38,228 bases of DNA, taken from NCBI RefSeq assembly GCF_008373765.1, contig NZ_VUJW01000016.1:1-38228 (forward strand), read 5' to 3'. The notes below the pieces were generated by a model. It saw only the letters and a program-made list of their open reading frames with translations. It searched no databases and was not told where the DNA came from. The position numbers and the translations under genes are program-made. Shown in pieces: positions 16,275-23,699 of the stretch. The DNA is from Nocardioides antri (lineage in GTDB: Bacteria > Actinomycetota > Actinomycetes > Propionibacteriales > Nocardioidaceae). Within the stretch, counting starts at the first letter, position 1. The number at the start of each line of letters is the position of its first letter.

Positions 16275-17705
16275 ATGAGTGACTCCCCCCGCCCGAGCTT
16301 CTCCCTTCGCGATCTCCTCTCGAAGATTCGGCGTCGCTTCCCCTGGCCCCCGATCAAGCCACCGATCACCGCGCCGGACCAGGACCGCCTCGCCCGAGAC
16401 CGCGCACGCGCGCAGGTCGACGTCATCAGGAAGGCATTCGCCAAAGCATTCGGAGACGACGTCGCCGTGGCCGGACCGGAAGGTCCTCGTCGCGCTGAGG
16501 ACGACGCCGACGTGAAGTACTTGTACCACCCGCGCCGGCTGTTGGTCCGAGACGGCGATGACTTCGAGGCCCTCACCAGGTTCTTCACCGACCCCGACCG
16601 GCACGAGATGTTCGAGGGAGAGCCCAGGCGCGTCAGCGAACCGGTCCCGGGGAAGCTGGTGGTCGTCGAGGTCCCGGTGCGCAGGGACGGCGCTGACGAT
16701 GTCCTGGCGACCCTCGACGACATCGACGAGGCCTTTCCGGAGCGGGCCGAACGGCGCGAGCCGCTCGCGGCACCCGATCACGTCCTCTACGTCACGGCGG
16801 TCGGGAAGCTGTGCCCCGAGACCGAGCCCGAGGTACCGCGGGGGCTCGATCCCGTCCCTCCCCGTGCGACCGACGAGTCAGCGGGGGCAGAAGTGCGAGT
16901 CGCGGTCGTCGACACCGGCTGGTGGAAGGCCGCAGCAACGCACCCCGCGACCGACTGGATCTCGGACGTGACCTCCGATCCGGAGGACGAGGAGGTCCTC
17001 GCCGGGTCCACGATCCACGAGTACGCCGGACACGGCACCTTCGTGGCGGGCGTCGTCAAGTGCGTAGCACCGAAGGCCCGGGTGGAGATCGAGGGCGCAT
17101 TGACCCATGGCGGCGCTGTCTACGAGTCGCAGATCTGTGAGCAGCTGCAGGAAGCGCTGCACGACAATGACCTTCCGCAGATCGTCAGCATCTCTGCCGG
17201 AACCCACACCCGGAACAACATGGGTCTGCTCGGTCTTGAGATCCTGGCGGCGCACAAGGGCCTCGACGACGGTGTCAAGACGATTGTGGTGGCGGCTGCC
17301 GGCAACGACGAGACCGACGACGAGTTCTACCCCGCCGCGTATCCCTGGGTGATCGGCGTCGGCTCGGTCGACCCCGACGGCAAGCGGTCCGACTTCTCCA
17401 ACTACGGAAAATGGGTCAAGGCCTACGCCCGGGGGCGGGACCTGGTCAACGCGTTCCCGAAGGGCACCTACACCTGCCACTACCCCGAGAACAAGGACCC
17501 GGTCACCGGAGCTCCCGACGTGCGCCAATTCGACGGCCTGGCCCGCTGGAGCGGCACATCGTTCGCGACGCCGATCGTTGCCGGTGCGATCGCGGCCCAC
17601 ATGAGCGCGACCGGCAATCTGGTCGAGCCGTGGAGAGCCTGGCAGGAGCTCAGCACCGCTGCCCCAGCGGGCCCTGACGGCACACCTCTCATCGGCCCCC
17701 TCTGA
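16275..17705 (+). CDS. Cytosolic subtilisin-like S8 serine protease
   Basis: A 476-residue subtilase. The triad is D213 (VAVVDTGWW), H253 (AGHGTFVAGVV) and S429 (SGTSFATPIVAG), with the oxyanion asparagine in AAAGNDETDD. The N-terminal 195 residues are a charged, proline-containing region that may be a regulatory prodomain (FEALTRFFTDPDRHEMFEGEPRRVSEPV). There is no signal peptide, lipobox or C-terminal membrane anchor, unlike secreted subtilisins or mycosins, so it should act inside the cell. Start ATG with GAGGTG four bases upstream. It diverges from the TPR-CHAT gene across 124 bases, which suggests co-regulation of two proteases. Confidence 0.9.
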   Translation: MSDSPRPSFSLRDLLSKIRRRFPWPPIKPPITAPDQDRLARDRARAQVDVIRKAFAKAFGDDVAVAGPEGPRRAEDDADVKYLYHPRRLLVRDGDDFEALTRFFTDPDRHEMFEGEPRRVSEPVPGKLVVVEVPVRRDGADDVLATLDDIDEAFPERAERREPLAAPDHVLYVTAVGKLCPETEPEVPRGLDPVPPRATDESAGAEVRVAVVDTGWWKAAATHPATDWISDVTSDPEDEEVLAGSTIHEYAGHGTFVAGVVKCVAPKARVEIEGALTHGGAVYESQICEQLQEALHDNDLPQIVSISAGTHTRNNMGLLGLEILAAHKGLDDGVKTIVVAAAGNDETDDEFYPAAYPWVIGVGSVDPDGKRSDFSNYGKWVKAYARGRDLVNAFPKGTYTCHYPENKDPVTGAPDVRQFDGLARWSGTSFATPIVAGAIAAHMSATGNLVEPWRAWQELSTAAPAGPDGTPLIGPL

Positions 17706-17714
17706 AACGCGCTG

Positions 17715-17757
17715 AGGGTGCGGTGCGCCGGCACTATTCGCCGACGAAGCACACCCT
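17715..17757 (+). terminator. Possible branched hairpin terminator after the S8 gene
   Basis: AGGGTG at 17715-17720 pairs with CACCCT at 17752-17757, enclosing a second stem CGGC/GCCG (17729-17732 with 17740-17743). It follows the S8 stop by ten bases. There is no clear U tract, as is common in high-GC actinobacteria. Confidence 0.4.
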
Positions 17758-17838
17758 AAGCACTTCAATGCTCCGCTTGTTTTCACAGGGCGCGCGGGGG
17801 CAGGTGTAACCGGCGACGACGATGGCGACGGGACCCCC

Positions 17839-18679
17839 ATGTCCCGCGTCAACCAGCGCCACCTGGAGTTCCCATTCGCCGTACAGTGCGGCGTCATCGC
17901 GCGTCGCCAGCTCCTCGAGCAAGGTCTCACCGACAACGACATTGAGCGGATGGTGCGGCGGCGGGACCTGACGGTCGCGCACCGCGGGGTGTACGTCGAC
18001 CACACCGGCCCCCTGACCTGGCGGCAGCGGGAGTGGGTGGCTCATCCCGCTGCCGGGCACCCGGCTCCACCCGATGACCCTCCTTCAAGAGCGCGTGGAC
18101 TGGCGGGCTGCACCGCCGAGGCTGCGGGTGGCGGAGGCGGTCATCGACGTGATGTCGCAGCGCATCAAGGACGACGACGTCGCAGGCGCCTTCGCAGCGC
18201 TCACCCACGCCTGTTTCGCCACGACCAGTGCCGAGCGGGTCGAGAGGTCCCTCGCCAGACGGTCCCGGGTCCCGGGTCGCGCGCTCATCAGCGACCTGCT
18301 GGCGGACCGTCGTACGGGCGCCTGCTCGGTCCTCGAGCGCGGCTACCTGCACCGCGTCGAGCGACCGCACGGCCTCCCACGCGGGTCGCGACAGAGATCG
18401 AGCACCGCGACGGGGCAGCGGACCGACCAGGACGTCCGTTACGAGCAGTACGGCGTCGTCGTGGAGCTCGACGGCCGGGCGATCCACGACAACCCGCAGG
18501 CCTGGGACGTCGACGCACGCCGGGACCTGGCGGAGCTCGCGACCACCGACGCGGTCACCGCCCGGGTGACCTACGGGCTGGTGTTCGGCGGCCAGTGCGA
18601 GACGGCGTACTGGATCGGGCGGATCCTGCGCCGGCACGGCTGGAGGGGCGAGCTCACACGCTGCCCGCGGTGCGCCTAG
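17839..18679 (+). pseudogene. AbiEi/DUF559-type protein, disrupted by deletion and frameshift
   Basis: Two reading frames carry the two ends of one protein. Frame from 17839 gives the N-terminal helix-turn-helix part (GVIARRQLLEQGLTDNDIER..., then GVYVDHTGPLTWRQREWVA). Homology-like sequence then switches, near 18030-18045, to the frame that reads TRLHPMTLLQERVDW and continues to 18679 with SVLERGYLHRVERPHGLP and YEQYGVVVELDGRAIHD, the DUF559 endonuclease-like core seen in proteins with an AbiEi-type N-terminus. The middle 60 or so residues expected from the family as I recall it are missing, so a deletion probably caused the shift. It is likely non-functional. Its stop shares CTAG with the convergent gene. 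Confidence 0.75.
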
Positions 18680-19134
18680 ATCGTCGCCCACGGGGTGGTG
18701 AGCGACCAGCCGGCGCGAGCGACGACGAAGCGCACCGAGCCGGCGCCGACCGAGTCGAACCGGAAGAACCCCGAGGCGTCCGCTTCCACGGTGCGGTCCT
18801 CGGAGTCGGGGCGCTGCAAGGTCACCGTGGCGGGACCGGAGTCGTCGGTGTGCTCGTCGATGACCTCACCGAGTACGACGTCGCCGTCGACCTCGACCTC
18901 CAACGTGACCGCGGCGCGGCGGAACGAGAGCATCCGCGGGGCGTCACCACCGGAGCGGACGGCGGCACCGGCGTCCAGGGCGGAGTCGTGGAGCAGCTCG
19001 GCCAGCTCGGCGTCGACGGTGCGCCAGGTGAACGCGGCGCGCGCCGCGGCGCGGCGGCGGTCGGACACCTCCGCCTCCTCGGCGACGGCAGCGGCGAGCT
19101 CGGCCATCAGCTCGTCGTCGTTGCGCTCACTCAT
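18676..19134 (-). CDS. Sigma-factor-coupled beta-sandwich partner protein
   Basis: A 152-residue cytosolic protein. The N-terminal third is helical (DDELMAELAAAVAEEAEVSDRRRAAARAAFTWRTVDAELAELLHDS); the rest is rich in beta strands (AVTLEVEVDGDVVLGEV, TVEADASGFFRF, GSVRFVVARAGWSLTTPWATI), resembling a small carboxypeptidase-regulatory-like sandwich. Its ATG overlaps the sigma stop as ATGA. I recall proteins of this shape directly after ECF sigma factors near CHAT or S8 protease genes in other actinomycetes. It could be a soluble anti-sigma or adaptor; no zinc-binding anti-sigma motif or membrane span is present, so that is inference. Confidence 0.7.
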   Translation of the reverse strand: MSERNDDELMAELAAAVAEEAEVSDRRRAAARAAFTWRTVDAELAELLHDSALDAGAAVRSGGDAPRMLSFRRAAVTLEVEVDGDVVLGEVIDEHTDDSGPATVTLQRPDSEDRTVEADASGFFRFDSVGAGSVRFVVARAGWSLTTPWATI

Positions 19135-19724
19135 ACGACACCTCCCACCGGGTCGGGGCCGAGGCCGCGCAGGGCGCTGGTCCTCCGCAGCTGGTCGAGC
19201 GCACGGGCGCGGGTCGGGCCGATGCTGCCGATCGGGATGCCGAGCCGGGCGCTGATCTCCTCGTAGCCGACGGGTGGGTCGGCGAGCAGGAGCAGGAGCA
19301 GGTCGCGCCGACCAGCAGGGAGCTCGACGAGGGCCTCGCGAAGCGCGTGCCGGCGCTCGGCGGCGAGCAGCTCCTCGTCGGCGACGTCGTGCGCCACGGC
19401 GTCGAGGCCGCCGCCCTCGAGCGGGTCGATGGGGCGCATCCTGCCGCGCGCGGCGAGGACGCGCAGGCACTCGTTGCGCGTCGTCGTACGGATCCAGCCC
19501 GGGAGGGCGTCCGGCTCGCGCAGCGCGCCGAGGTGCTCGACGAGGCGGAGCCACACCGTCTGGCTGACGTCGTCGCCGTCCGCCTCCGACAGTCGGTGCC
19601 GTCGGATGATCGCCCCCACCAGTGGCAGGAACCGGTCGACGATGGCGTCCCAGGCATGTGCGTCCCCCTCCCGCGCCGCGGGGACGAGCTTCGCGAGCGG
19701 CTCCGTCGTGTCCATCAGGTGCAT
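19131..19724 (-). CDS. ECF-type RNA polymerase sigma factor
   Basis: A 197-residue sigma-70 family protein with region 2 (AWDAIVDRFLPLVGAIIRRHRLSEADGDDVSQTVWLRLVEHL and PGWIRTTTRNECLRVL) and region 4 (ELPAGRRDLLLLLLADPPVGYEEISARLGIPIGSIGPTRARAL, a helix-turn-helix). The ATG at 19724 or a second ATG at 19715 could be the start; neither has a good Shine-Dalgarno. The partner gene follows with a four-base overlap. Position next to TPR-CHAT and S8 protease genes suggests it controls them, although I could not find a shared ECF promoter motif by eye. Confidence 0.88.
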   Translation of the reverse strand: MHLMDTTEPLAKLVPAAREGDAHAWDAIVDRFLPLVGAIIRRHRLSEADGDDVSQTVWLRLVEHLGALREPDALPGWIRTTTRNECLRVLAARGRMRPIDPLEGGGLDAVAHDVADEELLAAERRHALREALVELPAGRRDLLLLLLADPPVGYEEISARLGIPIGSIGPTRARALDQLRRTSALRGLGPDPVGGVV

Positions 19725-19725
19725 C

Positions 19726-19750
19726 GTCCCGCAAAGAGGAGCGTCGGGAC
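19726..19750 (-). other. Inverted repeat just upstream of the sigma start
   Basis: GTCCCG and CGGGAC form a six-base stem with a 13-base loop that ends one base before the ATG at 19724. In the mRNA this would form a hairpin abutting the start codon and might limit translation; it could also be DNA operator sequence. Confidence 0.4.
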
Positions 19751-19758
19751 AGTGCCCG

Positions 19759-19783
19759 TGATACGTCCAGATTTCGTGTATCA
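19759..19783. promoter_or_regulatory. 25-bp dyad TGATAC-N13-GTATCA between divergent genes
   Basis: A perfect six-base inverted repeat in the 134-base gap between the sigma gene (minus) and the small unknown gene plus LuxR-type gene (plus). It is A/T-rich compared with its surroundings, as expected for an operator or promoter core. The stand-alone LuxR-type protein encoded 450 bases downstream is a candidate ligand. Confidence 0.5.
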
Positions 19784-19858
19784 GGCGGACGGGCCGAGCC
19801 CTCCTCCTTCCGTCAACGCAGCGGTGACTCCCCACCGCTCCCCCGGAAGGACTCAGCA

Positions 19859-20239
19859 ATGACCTGGCAAGAGACTCACGAGCGGACCCGCATCATCCGA
19901 GAGGTCGAGGCGGTCGCCGCGGCCGACATGTCCGGGGCGCTGCCCTGGCGCGACGAGTGGGCGCCGTACTTCGGCAGCCCCGAGGGCCTCCTCAAGGCGC
20001 TCCGTGCCCGCTGGAACCGCACGTGCGAGGCCCAGCTCGACGTCCGCACCGGCGAGGACGTCCTCCACGACACCTACGCCCAGCTGCGGCGCACCCAGGC
20101 CGGCGTGCTCGCCATCCTCCGCAAGGCGAGCGAGGTTCCGTCCGGTGCCGGCGCCCAGGTGTTCGCCCTGACCGGCGCCTCGCTGGTCCCGACCCCGCGC
20201 CGGAGCCGCAGGTTCCGCGGCGGCCCGATCCTGCCGTGA
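19859..20239 (+). CDS. Small protein of unknown function
   Basis: A 126-residue cytosolic protein, not recognised. It is mostly helical (THERTRIIREVEAVAAADMSGALPWRDEW and LHDTYAQLRRTQAGVLAILRKASEV) with a basic, proline-containing tail. GGAAGG at 19845-19850 precedes the ATG by eight bases. The stop overlaps the GTG start of the LuxR-type gene as GTGA, so the two are co-translated and probably work together. Divergent from the sigma factor of the CHAT/S8 region. Confidence 0.7.
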   Translation: MTWQETHERTRIIREVEAVAAADMSGALPWRDEWAPYFGSPEGLLKALRARWNRTCEAQLDVRTGEDVLHDTYAQLRRTQAGVLAILRKASEVPSGAGAQVFALTGASLVPTPRRSRRFRGGPILP

Positions 20240-20499
20240 CGACGGTCGCCATCGACGCGCGGGCACCGGGGTCCGCGCGTCGGCTCGACCGGCTCTCACG
20301 GCGGGAGCTCGAGGTGCTCCGCCTGATCGCGGAGGGCCTCTCCAACGCCGCGATCGCGGCCGAGCTCTACCTCGCCGCCAAGACGGTCGAGACCGTCTGC
20401 GGCAACATCTTCCGCAAGCTCGAGCTCTACCCGTCCGACGACGTCAACCGCCGGGTGCTCGCGGTCCTCGTGCTGCTGCGCGAGACCCGGCTCAGCTGA
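20236..20499 (+). CDS. Stand-alone LuxR/GerE-type DNA-binding protein
   Basis: An 87-residue protein consisting almost only of a LuxR-type helix-turn-helix: LSRRELEVLRLIAEGLSNAAIAAELYLAAKTVETVCGNIFRKL is a clear match, with the recognition helix KTVETVCGNIFRKLEL. There is no receiver or ligand domain. The usual K-x-H-V-x-x-I-x-x-K-L pattern reads ETVCGNIFRKL, so a histidine is replaced. It starts with GTG overlapping the upstream stop. It ends in a TCAGCTGA overlap with the convergent helicase gene. Probable regulator of the adjacent sigma/CHAT/S8 genes (inference). Confidence 0.82.
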   Translation: MTTVAIDARAPGSARRLDRLSRRELEVLRLIAEGLSNAAIAAELYLAAKTVETVCGNIFRKLELYPSDDVNRRVLAVLVLLRETRLS

Positions 20500-22723
20500 T
20501 CGTGGTGAGCAGCTGCGTCGCGCGGGTGAGTACGACGTAGAGCGTCGCGCGGCCGGTCGCTGACTCGGCCTCGATCTCGTCCGGCCGCACCACGATGATG
20601 CCGTCGAACTCGAGGCCCTTGGTGTCGAGGCCGGTGAGGACGACCACCCGATCGTCGCCGGGCGGCGGGACGGCCGAGTCGATCGCGGCGCGCGCGCCCT
20701 TCGCGTCGTCAGCCAGCTCGGGCCACGAGGCCAGCCACGCGTTGACCTCCGAGCGCCGCGCGGCGGGCACGACGATGCCCACCGTGCCGGCGACCTGGCG
20801 GGCGATGTCGACGACGACCTCGCGGGTCGTCGCCTCCAAGTCGGCGCCGTCGGCCGCGACTATCTCCGTCGGCGGCACGCCGGTGCGGCGTACGGCGTCC
20901 GGCAGGTCCGCGTCGAGACCGACCCGCCCGGCGTACGCCGCGGCGAAGTCGTAGATCTCCGCGGAGTTGCGGTAGTTCGTCGACAGGTGGAAGTCGTGCG
21001 ACTGCTTGCCCTCCAGCGCAGCTGCGCGGGCGGCGGCTGCCTCCTCAGGGGCGGGCCAGGACGACTGGGCCGGGTCGCCGACGATCGTCCAGGAGGCGGT
21101 GCGACCGCGCCGGCCGACCATCCGCCACTGCATCGGGGTCAGGTCCTGCGCCTCGTCGATGAGCACGTGCGCGAAGCCGTCGTCATCGATGCTGTGGGTC
21201 GGCGGCGCCCAGGCACGGCCGGACGGGGCGTACTCCCGGTCGGCGGCGGTCATCAGCTCCTGGATGTCGACGGCGCCCTCGATGAGCGCGAGCGGGTCGT
21301 CCCGCTCGTCGTCGGCCTTCTGCGGCACGTCGCCCAGCGCGTAGCGCAGCTCGTCGAGCAGCGGCACGTCCTCGATGGAGAGGTCACTGGTCGGCGCTGT
21401 CCCGGTGGTCGAGCCTGTCGAGACCCACGACTTCAGCAGCAGCCGCTGCTCCTCGGTCGACAGCACACCCTCGGCCACCCGGGCGAGGAACTCGGGGTCG
21501 CGCATCCACGACAGCACCGTCGGTGCGTCGAGCGGCGGCCACCAGGCGAGCGCGAAGTCGAGGAAGTCGTCGCGCGAGAGCATCTCGTCGTCGAACTTCT
21601 CCCGGCCCTCCTCGCGACCGCGCTCGCCGCGGACCTGGCGCCACATCGCGTCGAGCAGCGCGGCGGACACCCGCGGGAGCTGCTTGTTGCGGCGGCCCTG
21701 CGACATCAGGTGACGGCGGACCCGGCCGAGCGCACCGCGGTCGAGCACGATCCGGTCGTCGCGCCAGAAGACCCGGAACTCCGTCGGGCTCCCGGGCGCC
21801 TGCTGGCGCGCGGCCCGCCGCACGACCTCGGCCATCCGCTCCGAGCCCTTCACGTCGGCGACGGCCGGCTCGTCGTGGCGGGTGGCGCGGACGCCGTCGA
21901 CGACCTCGCCGAGGGAGCGCAGGGCGACCGCGGTCTCGCCGAGCGACGGCAGCACCCGCTCGATGTAGCGCATGAAGACGCCGGACGGGCCGACGATGAG
22001 CACGCCGCCGGACTCGTAGCGGCGGCGGTCGTTGTAGAGGAGGTACGCCGCGCGGTGCAGTGCGACGACCGTCTTGCCCGTGCCCGGGCCGCCCGAGATG
22101 GAGACGACGCCCTTGCCGGGAGCCCGGATCGCCTTGTCCTGCTCGGCCTGGATGGTCGCGACGATCGAGTGCATCGACCGGTCGCGAGCCCGGGACAGCT
22201 GTGCCATCAGCGCACCCTCGCCGACGATCGGCAGGTCCCGGCCGGCGGCCTCGGCGTCGGAGTGGGCCTCGGCGTCGAGCAGCTCGTCCTCGACGCCGAC
22301 GACCCGGGGACCCGTGCAGCGCAGGACGCGGCGCCGGATCACCTCGCGCGGCTCGGCGGCGGTGGCCTGGTAGAAGACGGCGGCGGCGGGCGCCCGCCAG
22401 TCGATGAGCATCGAGTCGTGGTTGTCGTCGCGCAGGCCGATCCGGCCGACGTACCGCGGCTGCGGGTCGACGGCGTCGGTCATGTCGAGGCGCCCGAACA
22501 CCAGTCCCTCGTGGGCGGCGTCGAGCTGCGCGATCCGCTTCGCGGCCTGGAAGACCATCGCGTCACGCTCGACGAGACCGCCCTCGTGACCGAGCCGCCC
22601 GCGGGAGTGGCCCTCCTTGGCCAGCTGCTGCGCGGCCTTCCCGGCCCGCTCGAGCTGCAGGTACACCCGGTCCACGAAGGCCTGCTCCGACGCCACCTCG
22701 CGATCGACGAGCTCCTCTGCCAC
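20492..22723 (-). CDS. helD: UvrD-like helicase of the HelD/HelR family
   Basis: A 743-residue superfamily 1 ATPase. Visible are the N-terminal coiled-coil arm (SEQAFVDRVYLQLERAGKAAQQLAKEG), a linker with YVGRIGLRDDNHDSMLIDWRAPAAAVFYQA, Walker A SGGPGTGKTVVALHRAAYLL, Walker B VLIDEAQDL, motif III region SWTIVGDPAQSSW, and LSTNYRNSAEIYDFA. HelD proteins bind RNA polymerase and recycle stalled complexes; actinobacterial HelR gives rifampicin tolerance. Residues about 434-440 (VSTGSTT) are encoded by a short palindromic repeat at 21404-21425. Start is GTG with GGGGAA upstream. A hairpin sits in the 5' leader. Confidence 0.88.
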   Translation of the reverse strand: MAEELVDREVASEQAFVDRVYLQLERAGKAAQQLAKEGHSRGRLGHEGGLVERDAMVFQAAKRIAQLDAAHEGLVFGRLDMTDAVDPQPRYVGRIGLRDDNHDSMLIDWRAPAAAVFYQATAAEPREVIRRRVLRCTGPRVVGVEDELLDAEAHSDAEAAGRDLPIVGEGALMAQLSRARDRSMHSIVATIQAEQDKAIRAPGKGVVSISGGPGTGKTVVALHRAAYLLYNDRRRYESGGVLIVGPSGVFMRYIERVLPSLGETAVALRSLGEVVDGVRATRHDEPAVADVKGSERMAEVVRRAARQQAPGSPTEFRVFWRDDRIVLDRGALGRVRRHLMSQGRRNKQLPRVSAALLDAMWRQVRGERGREEGREKFDDEMLSRDDFLDFALAWWPPLDAPTVLSWMRDPEFLARVAEGVLSTEEQRLLLKSWVSTGSTTGTAPTSDLSIEDVPLLDELRYALGDVPQKADDERDDPLALIEGAVDIQELMTAADREYAPSGRAWAPPTHSIDDDGFAHVLIDEAQDLTPMQWRMVGRRGRTASWTIVGDPAQSSWPAPEEAAAARAAALEGKQSHDFHLSTNYRNSAEIYDFAAAYAGRVGLDADLPDAVRRTGVPPTEIVAADGADLEATTREVVVDIARQVAGTVGIVVPAARRSEVNAWLASWPELADDAKGARAAIDSAVPPPGDDRVVVLTGLDTKGLEFDGIIVVRPDEIEAESATGRATLYVVLTRATQLLTTIS
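21404..21425. repeat. Palindromic repeat element C, inside the helicase gene
   Basis: A 22-bp imperfect palindrome: the left end GGTGGTCGA pairs with the right end TCGAGACC around CGAGCCTGTCG. It is a different family from elements A and B. I recall this word as a frequent intergenic repeat in Nocardioides-like genomes. Here it encodes VSTGSTT in a linker of the helicase. Confidence 0.65.
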
Positions 22724-22763
22724 CGATGCTTCCCCGCTGTCTTCCGCAACCTGGTCCTGTGGG

Positions 22764-22783
22764 GCTGCTCCCCGCGGAGCAGC
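22764..22783 (-). other. Perfect hairpin in the helicase 5' leader
   Basis: GCTGCTCC and GGAGCAGC form an eight-base perfect stem with a four-base loop, about 40 bases before the GTG start and just downstream of the predicted transcription start. It could be an operator, an attenuator or an mRNA-stabilising element. I do not see the 19-bp rifamycin-associated element that precedes some helR genes. Confidence 0.6.
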
Positions 22784-22792
22784 AAGATCCCA

Positions 22793-22798
22793 ACTTTA
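22793..22798 (-). promoter_or_regulatory. -10 element of the helicase promoter
   Basis: On the minus strand TGTAAAGTT contains TAAAGT, four of six to the consensus with an upstream TG. Transcription would start near 22786, giving a leader of about 63 bases that contains the hairpin at 22764-22783. No convincing -35 is visible. Confidence 0.4.
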
Positions 22799-22836
22799 CA
22801 CGGAGCGAGTCGCGAGAACGCGGTCGGCCGACCGGC

Positions 22837-23610
22837 TCAGCCCTTCGCCGCGGCCTTGCGGTTGAGGAACGCCAGCATCGCCTCGCGGGCCTCGTCGGAG
22901 CCGAAGAGGCGGGCGCTCAGCCCGACCAGGTCCTCGCCCTCGGCGTCGATCCGCTCGAGGAGCGGAGCGGCCAGCAGGCGCTTGGTCTCCCGGAGTCCCT
23001 GCGCCGCGCCGGTCGTGAGCTGCCCGCAGAGCTCGGCGACGGCGGCGTCCAGCTGGTCGGCCGGGACCGCCTTGGTGACGAGGCCGTAGCCGACGGCCTC
23101 GTCGCCGGTGAACGCCTCGCCGCCGAGCGCGGTCAGCGCGGCGGCCCGCTGCGTCAGCCGCGGAAGCACCGTCAGCGAGATGACGGCAGGCGTCAGGCCC
23201 AGCTTCACCTCGGTCAGCGCGAACGTCGCGTCCTCGGCCGTGAGCACGATGTCGGACGCGGCCACGATCCCGATGCCGCCCGCGCGCGCCGCGCCGGCGA
23301 CCACCGTCACGACCGGCTTGCTGAGGCCGACGATGGTGCGCTGCAGCCGAACGATGGCCCGCGCGCCCTCCTCCATCGGCGTGGTGGCTGCCTCGCTGAG
23401 GTCCGCGCCGGAGCAGAACACCCGGCCGGATGACCTCAGCAGCACTGCGAGGACGTCGGGGTCCTGGTCCGCCCGCTCCAGCCGCTCGAACAGCTCGGTG
23501 ACGAGCTGCCGCGACAGGGCGTTCCGGTTGTGCGGGGAGTCGAGGGTGATCGTCGCGATCCGGTCGGCGACGTCGTAGTGGACGAGCTCGTCGGGGGCGG
23601 TGTCGGCCAT
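22837..23610 (-). CDS. Enoyl-CoA hydratase/isomerase family protein
   Basis: A 257-residue crotonase-fold protein. The oxyanion-hole motifs are GRVFCSGADLSEA and AGAARAGGIGIVAASDI. Of the two catalytic glutamates of typical hydratases only the second is seen (FALTEVKLGL); the position of the first (GGGCE) reads GGIGI. It may therefore be an isomerase or other crotonase rather than a standard beta-oxidation hydratase. The frame is open far upstream, but the ATG at 23610 starts at the usual family position. It is divergent from the sigK region across a 386-base gap. Confidence 0.88.
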   Translation of the reverse strand: MADTAPDELVHYDVADRIATITLDSPHNRNALSRQLVTELFERLERADQDPDVLAVLLRSSGRVFCSGADLSEAATTPMEEGARAIVRLQRTIVGLSKPVVTVVAGAARAGGIGIVAASDIVLTAEDATFALTEVKLGLTPAVISLTVLPRLTQRAAALTALGGEAFTGDEAVGYGLVTKAVPADQLDAAVAELCGQLTTGAAQGLRETKRLLAAPLLERIDAEGEDLVGLSARLFGSDEAREAMLAFLNRKAAAKG

Positions 23611-23672
23611 GGCCCCATCTTGGTCGACCCTGCCGACAAATACAATCAGGCGTGACTGTTTCTTAGTCGCAC

Positions 23673-23699
23673 CCATCCGATGCTGCCGCCGTACCGAAC
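23673..23699 (+). promoter_or_regulatory. SigK-type promoter P1, CCATCC-N15-CCGAAC
   Basis: CCATCC at 23673-23678 and CCGAAC at 23694-23699, 15 bases apart, fit the promoter pattern I recall for mycobacterial SigK (CCATCC and CCGAAT). P1 is about 300 bases before sigK. The flanks CACCCATCCG and CCGAACCACT are identical to those of P2. The DNA between P1 and P2 holds no convincing gene. Confidence 0.65.

Noticed and set aside
22724-22836. Rifamycin-associated element upstream of the helicase
   Set aside because: The palindrome present does not match the 19-bp element I recall; only the general idea of a promoter-proximal dyad is shared.
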